Source: Proteobacteria bacterium UBA6729
Lineage (GTDB): Bacteria > Pseudomonadota > Gammaproteobacteria > Porifericomitales > Porifericomitaceae
Length of the DNA: 5,370 nt
Reading direction: 5' to 3'
Assembly: GCA_002454015.1 (NCBI GenBank)
Contig: DKIB01000019.1
Coordinates: forward strand, 1 to 5,370
The notes below the pieces were generated by a model that had not been told where the DNA came from, did not search any database, and worked only from the letters and a program-made list of their open reading frames with translations. The position numbers were made by a program, and so were the translations under genes. Below are positions 1 to 5,362 of the stretch, one piece after another. Numbering within the stretch: position 1 is the stretch's first letter; each line of letters starts with the position of its first letter.

Positions 1-212
1 TGCCATACCGTCGTTGCGTTGCTCGAGTGACGGTCAGGCAGGCCTGGAGTTTCCCTCAGTGGGCGGGCAGCGTCCGTGGTGACTGACCGCACCCCCTGCA
101 TGAACCGGGCCTGCAGGCCGGGCTCTGATCACTGGGAATCATCTATAAGCAATTGATTTATATCTAAATAACTGCATCTTCAGGGTGGCGGCCCGGCACC
201 GGGTGATGCCCG
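1..212. other. Non-coding region upstream of the rpoH promoter
   Basis: I see no gene here. All three plus-strand frames hit stops within the first 90 bases, and none of the short peptides resembles the C-terminus of FtsX, the usual upstream neighbour of rpoH in gammaproteobacteria. A perfect 12-bp palindrome, GGCCTGCAGGCC, lies at 108-119. It is followed by no T-run, so it is not a convincing terminator. Positions about 140-177 are markedly AT-rich, unlike the GC-rich flanks. They hold TATAAG at 144-149 and TTGATT at 153-158, but no well-spaced promoter pair. Any upstream gene must end before the window. Confidence 0.6.
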
Positions 213-243
213 CATTGGCAGTCTGTTGACAAGACTGCCAATG
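213..243. promoter_or_regulatory. CIRCE-like inverted repeat (putative HrcA operator) over the rpoH -35 box
   Basis: Arms 213-224 and 232-243 are perfect 12-bp reverse complements around the 7-nt centre GTTGACA. The inner part reads TTGGCAGTC (215-223), nine bases, then GACTGCCAA (233-241). The HrcA operator CIRCE is TTAGCACTC-N9-GAGTGCTAA, so the arm length and spacer are identical and 7 of 9 positions match in each arm. The two mismatches (third and seventh positions of the left arm) are mirrored in the right arm, so the dyad stays perfect. The -35 hexamer lies in the centre, so a bound repressor would block RNA polymerase. The repeat and geometry are seen directly; HrcA as the binder is inference, and another dimeric regulator is possible. 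Confidence 0.6.
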
Positions 244-254
244 TAGCTTATGAT
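226..254 (+). promoter_or_regulatory. Strong sigma70-type promoter of rpoH
   Basis: A perfect -35 box TTGACA (226-231) is followed after exactly 17 bp by TATGAT (249-254), which matches the -10 consensus at 5 of 6 positions. Transcription would start near 261 and give a leader of about 43 nt before the rpoH ATG. The -35 box sits in the middle of the 213-243 inverted repeat, which suggests a strong promoter held under repression. I found no convincing sigma32- or sigmaE-type promoter nearby. Confidence 0.8.
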
Positions 255-266
255 GGTCCCCGGATT

Positions 267-290
267 TGCGCCCGGTTCCGCCGGGCTGCA
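267..290 (+). promoter_or_regulatory. GC-rich hairpin in the rpoH 5' leader, abutting the RBS
   Basis: GCCCGG (270-275) pairs with CCGGGC (281-286) around the 5-nt loop TTCCG. TGC (267-269) pairs with GCA (288-290) to extend the stem, leaving T287 bulged. The outermost base, A290, is the first base of the AGGAGA ribosome-binding site. The hairpin would occupy most of the short leader. Because rpoH translation is heat-controlled by mRNA structure in E. coli, a role as a translational control element is plausible, but this is inference from base pairing only. Confidence 0.4.
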
Positions 291-295
291 GGAGA
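290..295 (+). promoter_or_regulatory. Ribosome-binding site of rpoH
   Basis: AGGAGA lies 8 nt upstream of the ATG at 304. It is the clearest Shine-Dalgarno sequence in the window and supports the chosen rpoH start. Its first base takes part in the adjacent leader hairpin. Confidence 0.8.
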
Positions 296-303
296 CGTAG
301 ATT

Positions 304-1164
304 ATGAACAAATTGCAACTGGCCGTTCCGCCCGTACAATCACTGCAGGCCTACATCGCATACGCGGGTCGTATCCCCATGCTGTCTGCAGATGCGGAGC
401 GGCAGTTGGCGGTGCGCCTGCGTGAGCAGAATGATCTGGAAGCGGCCCGCCAGCTCGTGTTGCCACACCTGAGGCTGGTGATCAAGGTGGCGCGGGGTTA
501 CGCCGGTTATGGTCTGCCACAGGCTGATTTGATTCAGGAAGGCAATATTGGCCTGATGAAGGCGGTCAAGCGCTTCGACCCCGCAGTGGGCCGTTTGGCA
601 ACCTTCGCAATGCACTGGATTCGTGCCGAAATACACCAGTTTGTGATTCGCAACTGGAAGATCGTCAAGATCGCGACCACCAAGGCTCAGCGCAAGCTGT
701 TTTTCAAATTTCGCTCGGCACGCAAGAGTCTGGGACGTCTGAGGTCGGCAGAGGCACAGCACATCGCTACCACTCTGGATGTGCCTCTGGGGGAGGTCTT
801 TGAGATGGAGAAGCGCATCGGCGCGTATGATCTTTCCATTCACAACGGCGCGGGTGACAGCACTGCCGACGGCAGTGGTGTAGCGCTTGCCACGTTGCCG
901 GATGAGTCCTTTCCGGAGCCGGATGAGGCTGTTGCCAGCGCAGAAGAACGGCAGGGAGCCCTGGCGGGACTCCGGGTCGGGCTCGCGTCCCTGGACGAAC
1001 GCAGTCGCGATATTATTCGTCGGCGCTGGCTGGGTGATGAGCAGAAGGCCACCCTGCGGGAATTGGCTGCAGAATACGGTGTGTCAGCGGAGCGTATACG
1101 CCAGTTGGAAACCGCTGCCCTGCAACGTCTGCGCAAACAGTTGCCGACCCCTGAGGGCGTTTAG
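304..1164 (+). CDS. rpoH: RNA polymerase heat-shock sigma factor RpoH (sigma32)
   Basis: This is a 286-residue alternative sigma factor that directs RNA polymerase to heat-shock promoters; E. coli RpoH has 284 residues. Sigma region 2 spans about residues 50-125 and includes DLIQEGNIGLMKAVKRFD (75-92), the core-binding and -10-recognition part. It is followed directly by the RpoH box, QRKLFFKFR (129-137), which separates RpoH from RpoD and RpoS. Region 4 near the C-terminus contains LDERSRDIIRRRWL and the -35-binding helix-turn-helix with YGVSAERIRQLE. The ATG has a good AGGAGA site 8 nt upstream and follows a near-consensus promoter overlapped by a CIRCE-like repeat. The usual neighbours ftsE-ftsX are not visible. 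The gene ends 5 bp from the convergent cysQ stop. The family assignment is very secure. Confidence 0.97.
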   Translation: MNKLQLAVPPVQSLQAYIAYAGRIPMLSADAERQLAVRLREQNDLEAARQLVLPHLRLVIKVARGYAGYGLPQADLIQEGNIGLMKAVKRFDPAVGRLATFAMHWIRAEIHQFVIRNWKIVKIATTKAQRKLFFKFRSARKSLGRLRSAEAQHIATTLDVPLGEVFEMEKRIGAYDLSIHNGAGDSTADGSGVALATLPDESFPEPDEAVASAEERQGALAGLRVGLASLDERSRDIIRRRWLGDEQKATLRELAAEYGVSAERIRQLETAALQRLRKQLPTPEGV

Positions 1165-1172
1165 GCGCCTCA
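1152..1172. terminator. Possible hairpin across the rpoH/cysQ convergent stops
   Basis: GGCG (1156-1159) pairs with CGCC (1166-1169) around a 6-nt loop, and TGA (1152-1154) pairs with TCA (1170-1172), with G1155 bulged. The stem contains both stop codons (TAG at 1162-1164 on plus, TGA at 1172-1170 on minus) and could form in either transcript. There is no T-run on either side, so this is not a classical intrinsic terminator. It may instead protect 3' ends or act with Rho. With 5 bp between the genes, there is no room for a separate terminator outside coding sequence. Confidence 0.3.
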
Positions 1173-2003
1173 ATCCGTGCGCGGTGAGGGGGGCAGATAC
1201 TGCTGCCACGGAAAGTTCGGGTCGGCGATCACCACAAACTCCGGATTATCGAGTGTGGCTCGCCTGTTGTAGCGCAGGGGTTCAAGCGAGGTATCCGTCA
1301 ACAGGCCGCCGGCCTCTTCAACGATACACTGGGCCGCCGCCGAATCCCATTCGGAGGTACTGCTGAATTGTACGCAGAGGTCCACGGCCCCCTCGGCAAC
1401 CCGGCAGGCCTTGAGTGAACTGCCCAGCTGCTCCAGACAAACTGTAACCCCCAGCGCATTGAGCAGGGTGTCCAGTTGGGGGCGGTTACGTCGTCTGCGT
1501 CCGGAAATGATGCACAGCCGATTGCGGTTTGTGGTGCGGGTACGGATGGGCTCCAGGCTGTGGTCAGCCAGTCTGCGCCAGCAGCCCCGCCCGTGTATGG
1601 CCAGATAGTCGGTACCATGCTCAGGCGCCCGGATAACGCCCAGGATTGGCCGTGAGCCCTGCAACAGGGCGATATTGACCGTGAAGTCGGGGCTGCCCCG
1701 CATGAATTCCCGGGTGCCGTCTATGGGGTCTACCATCCAGCAGCGCTGCCAGCCTGAGCGTATATCCGGCCCCGGAAAGTCCACGTTTTCCTCCGACAGG
1801 ATCGGGGTATCCGACAGCAGGCTCCGGAGTTCCCTGCAGATCAATTCATGGGCCGCCTGATCCGCGTCCGTGAGCGGGGTGCCATCTGCCTTGGTGGATA
1901 CCTTGAGTCCATCATCGCGGCGCTGCAGCGCCAATGCGCCAGCCCGTACCGCGATGCGGTTGACCTGCTCCAGCAGTCGGGTGTCTATAGCGGCGTGATG
2001 CAT
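1170..2003 (-). CDS. cysQ: 3'(2'),5'-bisphosphate nucleotidase CysQ
   Basis: This 277-residue cytoplasmic phosphatase belongs to the inositol-monophosphatase superfamily. The family hydrolyses PAP to AMP, clearing an inhibitory by-product of sulfate assimilation. Visible motifs are the metal-binding ILSEEN (68-73, catalytic Glu), WMVDPIDGTREF (89-100, with D92 and D95), GSSLKACRVAEG (194-205), and SEWDSAAAQ (217-225), which carries the third metal-binding Asp, D220. The GSSLK and EWD context favours CysQ over plain inositol monophosphatase SuhB. The stretch before EWD, VQFSSTS, differs from the usual form with RxGPTM. The ATG lies 15 bp after the trmB stop with no clear Shine-Dalgarno sequence, so translation may depend on reinitiation. 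It appears to be the last gene of the operon and faces rpoH. Confidence 0.93.
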   Translation of the reverse strand: MHHAAIDTRLLEQVNRIAVRAGALALQRRDDGLKVSTKADGTPLTDADQAAHELICRELRSLLSDTPILSEENVDFPGPDIRSGWQRCWMVDPIDGTREFMRGSPDFTVNIALLQGSRPILGVIRAPEHGTDYLAIHGRGCWRRLADHSLEPIRTRTTNRNRLCIISGRRRRNRPQLDTLLNALGVTVCLEQLGSSLKACRVAEGAVDLCVQFSSTSEWDSAAAQCIVEEAGGLLTDTSLEPLRYNRRATLDNPEFVVIADPNFPWQQYLPPSPRTD

Positions 2004-2018
2004 GGTGATGTGGTGATA

Positions 2019-2696
2019 TTACAGCGCCCTGGCCAGGGCCAGTTCGCGTATAACCTGCCCGGCCTGCAGGGCACGTCGTTCAAAGCGGGTCGGGCGGCGC
2101 CACAGCGGACGCGGGGCGTAGCCTCCCGGACCGCACAGATTGACCAGTAGTGACTGCTGTTCCAGACAGTCCAGTATCGCCTGTGCGTAGGACTCACAGT
2201 CGGTGGCAATCCAGGTTCGGGCGCCCTGGCGCAGCCGCAGGCTCAGCAGCCGTAGCAGGCGCAGATTGACCAGTCGACGCTTGTGGTGTCGCTTTTTGGG
2301 CCAGGGGTCGGGGAACCACAGCAGGGCCAAATCTATGCTTTCGGCTGGCAGGGCCTGGAGCACGGTATGGACATCCTGGCGCACGATACGGATATTTTCA
2401 ATTCCGCCAGCCACGATGCCCTGGAGCAGGCTGCCAATGCCACAGGGATAGACCTCCACTGCGAGCAGATTGCAATCGGGGCGCACGGTGGCCATGGCCA
2501 GGGTAGATTCTCCATTTCCTGCACCGATGTCCAGCACCAGAGGGGCCTCACGGTTGAAGGCCTGTGACAGATTCAGTGGCGTTCCGCAGGCGCCGAGCTC
2601 ATAGTTGGGCAAGTGATGATCGATGGCACGCCGCTGGGCCGGGGTGATGCGCCCGCCGCGCAGTACATAACTGCGGATACCCCGGGGTCTGCTCAC
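2019..2696 (-). CDS. trmB: tRNA (guanine-N7-)-methyltransferase TrmB
   Basis: This 225-residue SAM-dependent enzyme would make m7G at position 46 in the variable loop of tRNAs. The N-terminal [12 protein letters not shown] (7-18) matches the family's start. The SAM-binding glycine motif is [10 protein letters not shown] (55-64), followed by the acidic EV (81-82). The signature [14 protein letters not shown] (128-141) is intact, ATD (164-166) follows, and the C-terminal substrate-binding motif is RPTRFERR (201-208). That last motif is somewhat diverged: the Gly-rich LGH usually found after it reads LQAGQ. The start is GTG at 2696-2694, overlapping the thiG TGA by 4 bp (GTGA). There is no Shine-Dalgarno sequence, which suggests translational coupling to thiG. 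The thiS-thiG-trmB order is recurrent in Proteobacteria. Confidence 0.95.
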   Translation of the reverse strand: MSRPRGIRSYVLRGGRITPAQRRAIDHHLPNYELGACGTPLNLSQAFNREAPLVLDIGAGNGESTLAMATVRPDCNLLAVEVYPCGIGSLLQGIVAGGIENIRIVRQDVHTVLQALPAESIDLALLWFPDPWPKKRHHKRRLVNLRLLRLLSLRLRQGARTWIATDCESYAQAILDCLEQQSLLVNLCGPGGYAPRPLWRRPTRFERRALQAGQVIRELALARAL

Positions 2697-3490
2697 AAGG
2701 GGGGCGAGGAGGGTGCTGCCGTGTTGCGTCTGGGGATGCGCCCGGCGCGATAGGCCTCGCGTCCAGCCTGGATAGCCAGACGCATTGCCCCGGCCATGCG
2801 TACCGGGTCGGCTGCCCCGGCTATCGCAGTATTCATCAGTACCCCGTCACAGCCCAGTTCCATGGCCACGGCAGTGTCCGATGCCGTTCCCACTCCGGCA
2901 TCTACCAGCACCGGTACGCCTGCCTGCTCAACGATCATGGCGATATTATCCGGGTTGCGGATGCCGAGCCCTGAACCGATGGGGGCCGCGAGTGGCATGA
3001 TTGCGATGCAGCCCTCGTTTTCAAAGCGCCGTGCCATAACCGGGTCATCTGTGGTATATACCATTATCTTGAACTGTTCACGCACCAGGGTGTGTACGGC
3101 CCGCATGGTCTCCTGCACATCTGGAAACAGATAGCGCTCTTCACCCATCACCTCCAGCTTGACCAGGCTGTGGCCGTTCAGCATCTCACGTGCCAGTCGG
3201 CAGGTGCGTACCGCTGCCTCGGCATCAAAGCAGCCAGCGGTATTGGGGAGGATGGTGTAGCGTTCAGGAGTCAGCACATCCAGGATGCCGGGCTCCGCAG
3301 GGTTCGGGTCCAGCCGCCGGATAGCGACCGTAACAATTTCTGCGCCACTGGCCTGGATCGATGCGGTGGCCTCCTGCAGGTTGCGGTACTTGCCGGTGCC
3401 CACCAGCAATCTGGATTGATAAGCTCGACCGTCAAGCAGTAGCGGGTCTGCCATTTCTGCAGTAGCGGTCAGGGGAGCAGGAACCGACAT
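2693..3490 (-). CDS. thiG: Thiazole synthase ThiG
   Basis: This 265-residue TIM-barrel enzyme condenses 1-deoxy-D-xylulose 5-phosphate, dehydroglycine and the sulfur of ThiS thiocarboxylate into the thiazole phosphate of thiamine. LLVGTGKY (28-35) is the family's N-terminal motif. The Schiff-base lysine is K111 in LVKLEVMG, followed by [20 protein letters not shown] and [21 protein letters not shown] form the phosphate-binding end, and GVLMNTAIA follows. The ATG at 3490 lies 6 bp after the thiS stop, with a weak GGTGG about 10 nt upstream. A second ATG at 3454-3452 (residue 13) would give 253 residues, nearer the family norm, but it has no better ribosome site. ThiF, ThiE and ThiO/ThiH are not in the window. 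Confidence 0.97.
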   Translation of the reverse strand: MSVPAPLTATAEMADPLLLDGRAYQSRLLVGTGKYRNLQEATASIQASGAEIVTVAIRRLDPNPAEPGILDVLTPERYTILPNTAGCFDAEAAVRTCRLAREMLNGHSLVKLEVMGEERYLFPDVQETMRAVHTLVREQFKIMVYTTDDPVMARRFENEGCIAIMPLAAPIGSGLGIRNPDNIAMIVEQAGVPVLVDAGVGTASDTAVAMELGCDGVLMNTAIAGAADPVRMAGAMRLAIQAGREAYRAGRIPRRNTAAPSSPPL

Positions 3491-3496
3491 GGTGTT

Positions 3497-3748
3497 TCAG
3501 CCACCACCTACAGCCTGTACAACCTCGACCTGGTCACCGGGCTGCAGGGCATACCCGGCATGGTGGCTGCGGGGGACGATGCAGCCATTGACATCAACGG
3601 CAATGCGACCGCGTGCACACAGTCCTGTCAGCAGGGCGGCTATGGTACGGGTGTTGCCCAGCGCATACGGGGCGCCATTGAGGATGATGGTGGCTGTCTC
3701 TACCGTCGCTGCCGGGAGGCATCCGGTGGCACCGGATTCAGGCACCAC
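3497..3748 (-). CDS. thiS: Sulfur carrier protein ThiS
   Basis: ThiS is a small ubiquitin-fold protein. Its C-terminal Gly-Gly is adenylated and thiocarboxylated, then donates sulfur to ThiG. The core starts at about residue 21 (IILNGAPYAL), continues through IAVDVNGCIVPRS, and ends VVQAVGGG, with the obligatory GG at the very end. As called it has 83 residues against about 66 for the family. The roughly 18-residue N-terminal extension arises because the only visible starts in this frame are GTG codons at 3748-3746 and 3745-3743; the residue 16 valine is GTA and cannot start. There is no clear Shine-Dalgarno sequence. The first GTG overlaps the end of the MBL gene by 11 bp, so translation is probably coupled. 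Function is secure; the exact start is not. Confidence 0.9.
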   Translation of the reverse strand: MVPESGATGCLPAATVETATIILNGAPYALGNTRTIAALLTGLCARGRIAVDVNGCIVPRSHHAGYALQPGDQVEVVQAVGGG

Positions 3749-4670
3749 TGGAGTTGCCGATTTTTATTCGCATGCCTTCACGAGCAACAAAACACCGCAT
3801 GTCTTTCTCGCTCATTTGCACAATGGCTTCGGCATCTTTGCGGATCTCTTCCATAAATTTGTCATCATGGGCAGGGTCATGGTGAAACAAAAACAACAAC
3901 TTGACGTTGGCATCCAGGGCCGACTGTACGGTATCCAGATAACATGAGTGGCCCCAGCCTTGCTTCTGTTCGTACTCACTAAACGTGTATTGTGAATCGT
4001 GAATCAGTATGTCCGCATCCCTGGAAAGCTCCAGCTCACTCTCATACTCTTCATCTTTCATCAAGTCATAGTACGTTTTTTCTTCATCGTTCAACTTGCT
4101 GCCTTTCTGGATCAGGGTCTTTTCCATGAACATGCACTCGTTGTCCGGTATATAGGTTATGATGCGGCCACCCACGCTGATCTGGTAACCATAAGTCAAG
4201 CCAGGATGATGCACGCTCTGGTAGCGTACGGTGAGCGGGCCAAACTCAAACCTGTGTTTGGGGTATGTTTTGTATTCGATCTTTGCTTGCCAGTTTTCCG
4301 TGCCTACCGGAAAGTAGGGGCTCTTCATCTGTGAGCCAACGGCCTGCGCGACATCCTCCGGGCTGTCTCCCGGTCCCAGAATGCTAATCTTCCAGTCCGG
4401 AGAAAACGCCGGTACAAAGAAGGGCAGGCCATTGATATGGTCCCAGTGATAGTGGCTGAGCACAATGAACAGTTCCCGGTTTTGCTTGCTTTTCATCAAG
4501 CGATTACCCAGCGGGATGATGCCGGTTCCCGCATCACATATCAGCGTATGATTGTCGGCGCAGATCTCAATACAGGAGGTGTTGCCCCCAACCTGCATAT
4601 GACTGTTGTAGGGGGCAGCATAAGAGCCCCGAACCCCCCAGAACCTCAGGTAGGCAGAGTTACTGTTCAT
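3738..4670 (-). CDS. MBL-fold metallo-hydrolase (TaR3-like / phosphodiesterase-like)
   Basis: This 310-residue soluble protein has a complete binuclear-metal site. FWGVRGS (10-16) and GGNTSC (28-33) mark the branch that includes TaR3-like and RNase Z/PhnP-like hydrolases. DAGTG (46-50) leads to the metal motif HYHWDH (H73, H75, D77, H78), then HHP (154-156), the bridging aspartate in PDNE (D176), HDSQY (224-228), GWGHS (238-242) and FHHDPAHDD (262-270). Enzymes of this branch often cleave phosphodiester bonds, but the substrate cannot be told. A charged, helical segment (about 179-217) sits between PDNE and HDSQY. The ATG lies within the end of the preceding receiver gene (11-bp overlap, 4660-4670), and its own end overlaps the thiS GTG by 11 bp. 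Sampled 60-base lines are about 40-53% GC, versus about 62% in thiG and the receiver gene. Genes of this type often sit beside signalling proteins, as here. Confidence 0.85.
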   Translation of the reverse strand: MNSNSAYLRFWGVRGSYAAPYNSHMQVGGNTSCIEICADNHTLICDAGTGIIPLGNRLMKSKQNRELFIVLSHYHWDHINGLPFFVPAFSPDWKISILGPGDSPEDVAQAVGSQMKSPYFPVGTENWQAKIEYKTYPKHRFEFGPLTVRYQSVHHPGLTYGYQISVGGRIITYIPDNECMFMEKTLIQKGSKLNDEEKTYYDLMKDEEYESELELSRDADILIHDSQYTFSEYEQKQGWGHSCYLDTVQSALDANVKLLFLFHHDPAHDDKFMEEIRKDAEAIVQMSEKDMRCFVAREGMRIKIGNSSGA

Positions 4671-5061
4671 CCCGGCTGTTGCCCTGGATGCACCGGGCGA
4701 CTACGTCACGAATCTGCTGCATGGGCATGGGTTTGACCATAAACTCCATGACGTCCAATGACTGGGCAATGGACCGATCCTGCATGTAGTCCTTGGAGGA
4801 GATCAATACCACGGGGGTCTCGGTATGTGACGGGCTGCGACGCAGGGTGCGCAGGAATGACAGTCCGTCTGTCTCGGGCAGCTTGCTGCTCAGGAACACG
4901 AGGACAGGTTGATAGCTCTGCAGATACTCCTGTGCGGCTGCTACGGTAGGCAAATGCACCAACTCAACCTCCAGTTGCTCCAGCGCAGCGGTAAACATTT
5001 TTTGCATGACCAGACTGGGGTCTATCAGCGCAATAACGGGTCTGTTTTGTTTCTGTTCCAT
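4660..5061 (-). CDS. Stand-alone atypical receiver-domain protein lacking the phospho-acceptor Asp
   Basis: This 133-residue protein is a single response-regulator receiver (CheY-like) domain with no output domain. Strand 1 ends ALIDPS (11-16), so only one of the usual two acidic residues remains (D14). Where the phosphorylated Asp belongs, four residues before the conserved Pro of KLPETDG (60-66), there is Ser58. The conserved Ser/Thr (S88 in VLISS) and Lys (K110 in VKPM) are kept. The fold is therefore preserved, but aspartyl phosphorylation is unlikely; the protein may act by binding a partner. I prefer ATG 5061-5059 because the receiver begins soon after it. An upstream in-frame GTG at 5106 would add 15 Pro/Arg/Gly-containing residues. 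It is the first gene of the operon and overlaps the MBL gene by 11 bp, so the MBL hydrolase is the obvious candidate partner. Confidence 0.85.
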   Translation of the reverse strand: MEQKQNRPVIALIDPSLVMQKMFTAALEQLEVELVHLPTVAAAQEYLQSYQPVLVFLSSKLPETDGLSFLRTLRRSPSHTETPVVLISSKDYMQDRSIAQSLDVMEFMVKPMPMQQIRDVVARCIQGNSRDEQ

Positions 5062-5192
5062 CCTGCTGTCCGTGTGGGCGGGCCTCCCGGTTGGGCACAC
5101 CGCCACCCGCCGGGTAAACGGTGCCTGTTCGGGACATTCCCTGTAGACATTGTATAAGTATATGGGGGAGAATAGAATCCCACAGGACGTAT
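5062..5192. promoter_or_regulatory. Divergent intergenic region between the receiver operon and tRNA-Gly
   Basis: The operon-proximal half is very GC-rich and can fold: GGCGGG (5077-5082) pairs with CCCGCC (5106-5111), enclosing CGGT (5088-5091) paired with ACCG (5099-5102). The tRNA-proximal half is AT-rich and is the likely promoter zone for both directions. On the minus strand it holds TATACT- and TACAAT-like hexamers near 5150-5165, but no good -35 box at a proper distance. An operon start there would give a structured leader of about 90-100 nt. I did not recognise the conserved elements of a TPP riboswitch. Confidence 0.4.
5150..5178 (+). promoter_or_regulatory. Candidate promoter of tRNA-Gly
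   Basis: TAGAAT (5173-5178) matches the -10 consensus at 5 of 6 positions and lies 17 bp after TTGTAT (5150-5155), a weak -35 box. Transcription would start near 5185, just ahead of the tRNA at 5193. An alternative -10 box, TATAAG (5153-5158), lies upstream but has no good -35. Either could serve, and the choice is uncertain. Confidence 0.4.
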
Positions 5193-5263
5193 GCGGGTGT
5201 AGTTCAGTGGCAGAACGTCAGCTTCCCAAGCTGAGAACGAGGGTTCGATTCCCTTCACCCGCT
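5193..5263 (+). tRNA. tRNA-Gly (anticodon CCC)
   Basis: This is a complete 71-nt cloverleaf. The acceptor stem is GCGGGTG (5193-5199) with CACCCGC (5256-5262), and the discriminator base is T5263. The D stem is GTTC/GAAC (5202-5205, 5213-5216). The anticodon stem TCAGC/GCTGA flanks the loop TTCCCAA (5223-5229), with anticodon CCC at 5225-5227, which reads GGG codons. The T stem GAGGG/CCCTT (one G-T pair) closes the loop TTCGATT (5244-5250). It closely resembles E. coli glyU, the tRNA-Gly(CCC). The 3' CCA is not encoded: the bases after the discriminator are ATT, so a CCA-adding enzyme must complete it. Confidence 0.97.
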
Positions 5264-5278
5264 ATTTAAGTTATTGAT

Positions 5279-5301
5279 AAACATACACTTTATTTATGTT
5301 T
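5279..5301. repeat. AT-rich inverted repeat downstream of tRNA-Gly
   Basis: AAACATA (5279-5285) and TATGTTT (5295-5301) are perfect reverse complements separated by 9 nt, 15 bases after the tRNA. The stem is weak (one G-C pair in seven), so it is a poor intrinsic terminator. It could be a tRNA 3'-processing boundary or a protein-binding dyad, or simply chance in AT-rich DNA. Confidence 0.3.
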
Positions 5302-5343
5302 TGCCGGGTAGCTGCGGTGCCCTGCAGCGCCGGGCGTTGCGCC

Positions 5344-5362
5344 GCCACCCGTGGTGCTTTTT
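5344..5362 (+). terminator. Weak intrinsic-terminator-like hairpin with T5 tail
   Basis: CACC (5346-5349) pairs with GGTG (5353-5356) around the 3-nt loop CGT, and G5344 can pair with C5357 if C5345 is bulged. Five T residues follow directly (5358-5362). It lies about 80 nt after the tRNA and could end its transcript. The stem is short, so the call is tentative. I see no coding sequence between the tRNA and the window end. Confidence 0.3.

Noticed and set aside
108..119. GGCCTGCAGGCC palindrome as terminator of an upstream gene
   Set aside because: No T-run follows, and no coding sequence ends nearby in the window.
135..167. Possible sigmaE-type promoter (GGAATCA ... TCTAA) for rpoH, by analogy with E. 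coli
   Set aside because: The spacing of about 21 bp is well beyond the usual 16 or so, and the -35-like element matches poorly.
340..843. 167-codon minus-strand open frame opposite rpoH
   Set aside because: It lies entirely antisense to the conserved sigma region 2 of rpoH, and I recognise no motif in it.
887..1366. 159-codon plus-strand open frame overlapping the rpoH end and cysQ
   Set aside because: It is an out-of-frame shadow in GC-rich coding DNA; RpoH and CysQ motifs account for the region on both sides.
2026..2039. 14-bp perfect palindrome near the trmB end
   Set aside because: It lies in the coding tail of trmB (Ala-Leu-Ala-Arg repeats), has no loop, and has no T-run in the minus direction, so a terminator or operator is unlikely.
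3489..3947. 152-codon plus-strand open frame across thiS and the MBL gene end
   Set aside because: It is antisense to thiS and to the end of the MBL gene, both of which have clear family motifs. Its translation shows no domain and it has no promoter or ribosome site.
5062..5192. TPP riboswitch controlling the thi genes
   Set aside because: I could not find the conserved THI-box elements, and the thi genes are third and fourth in the operon.
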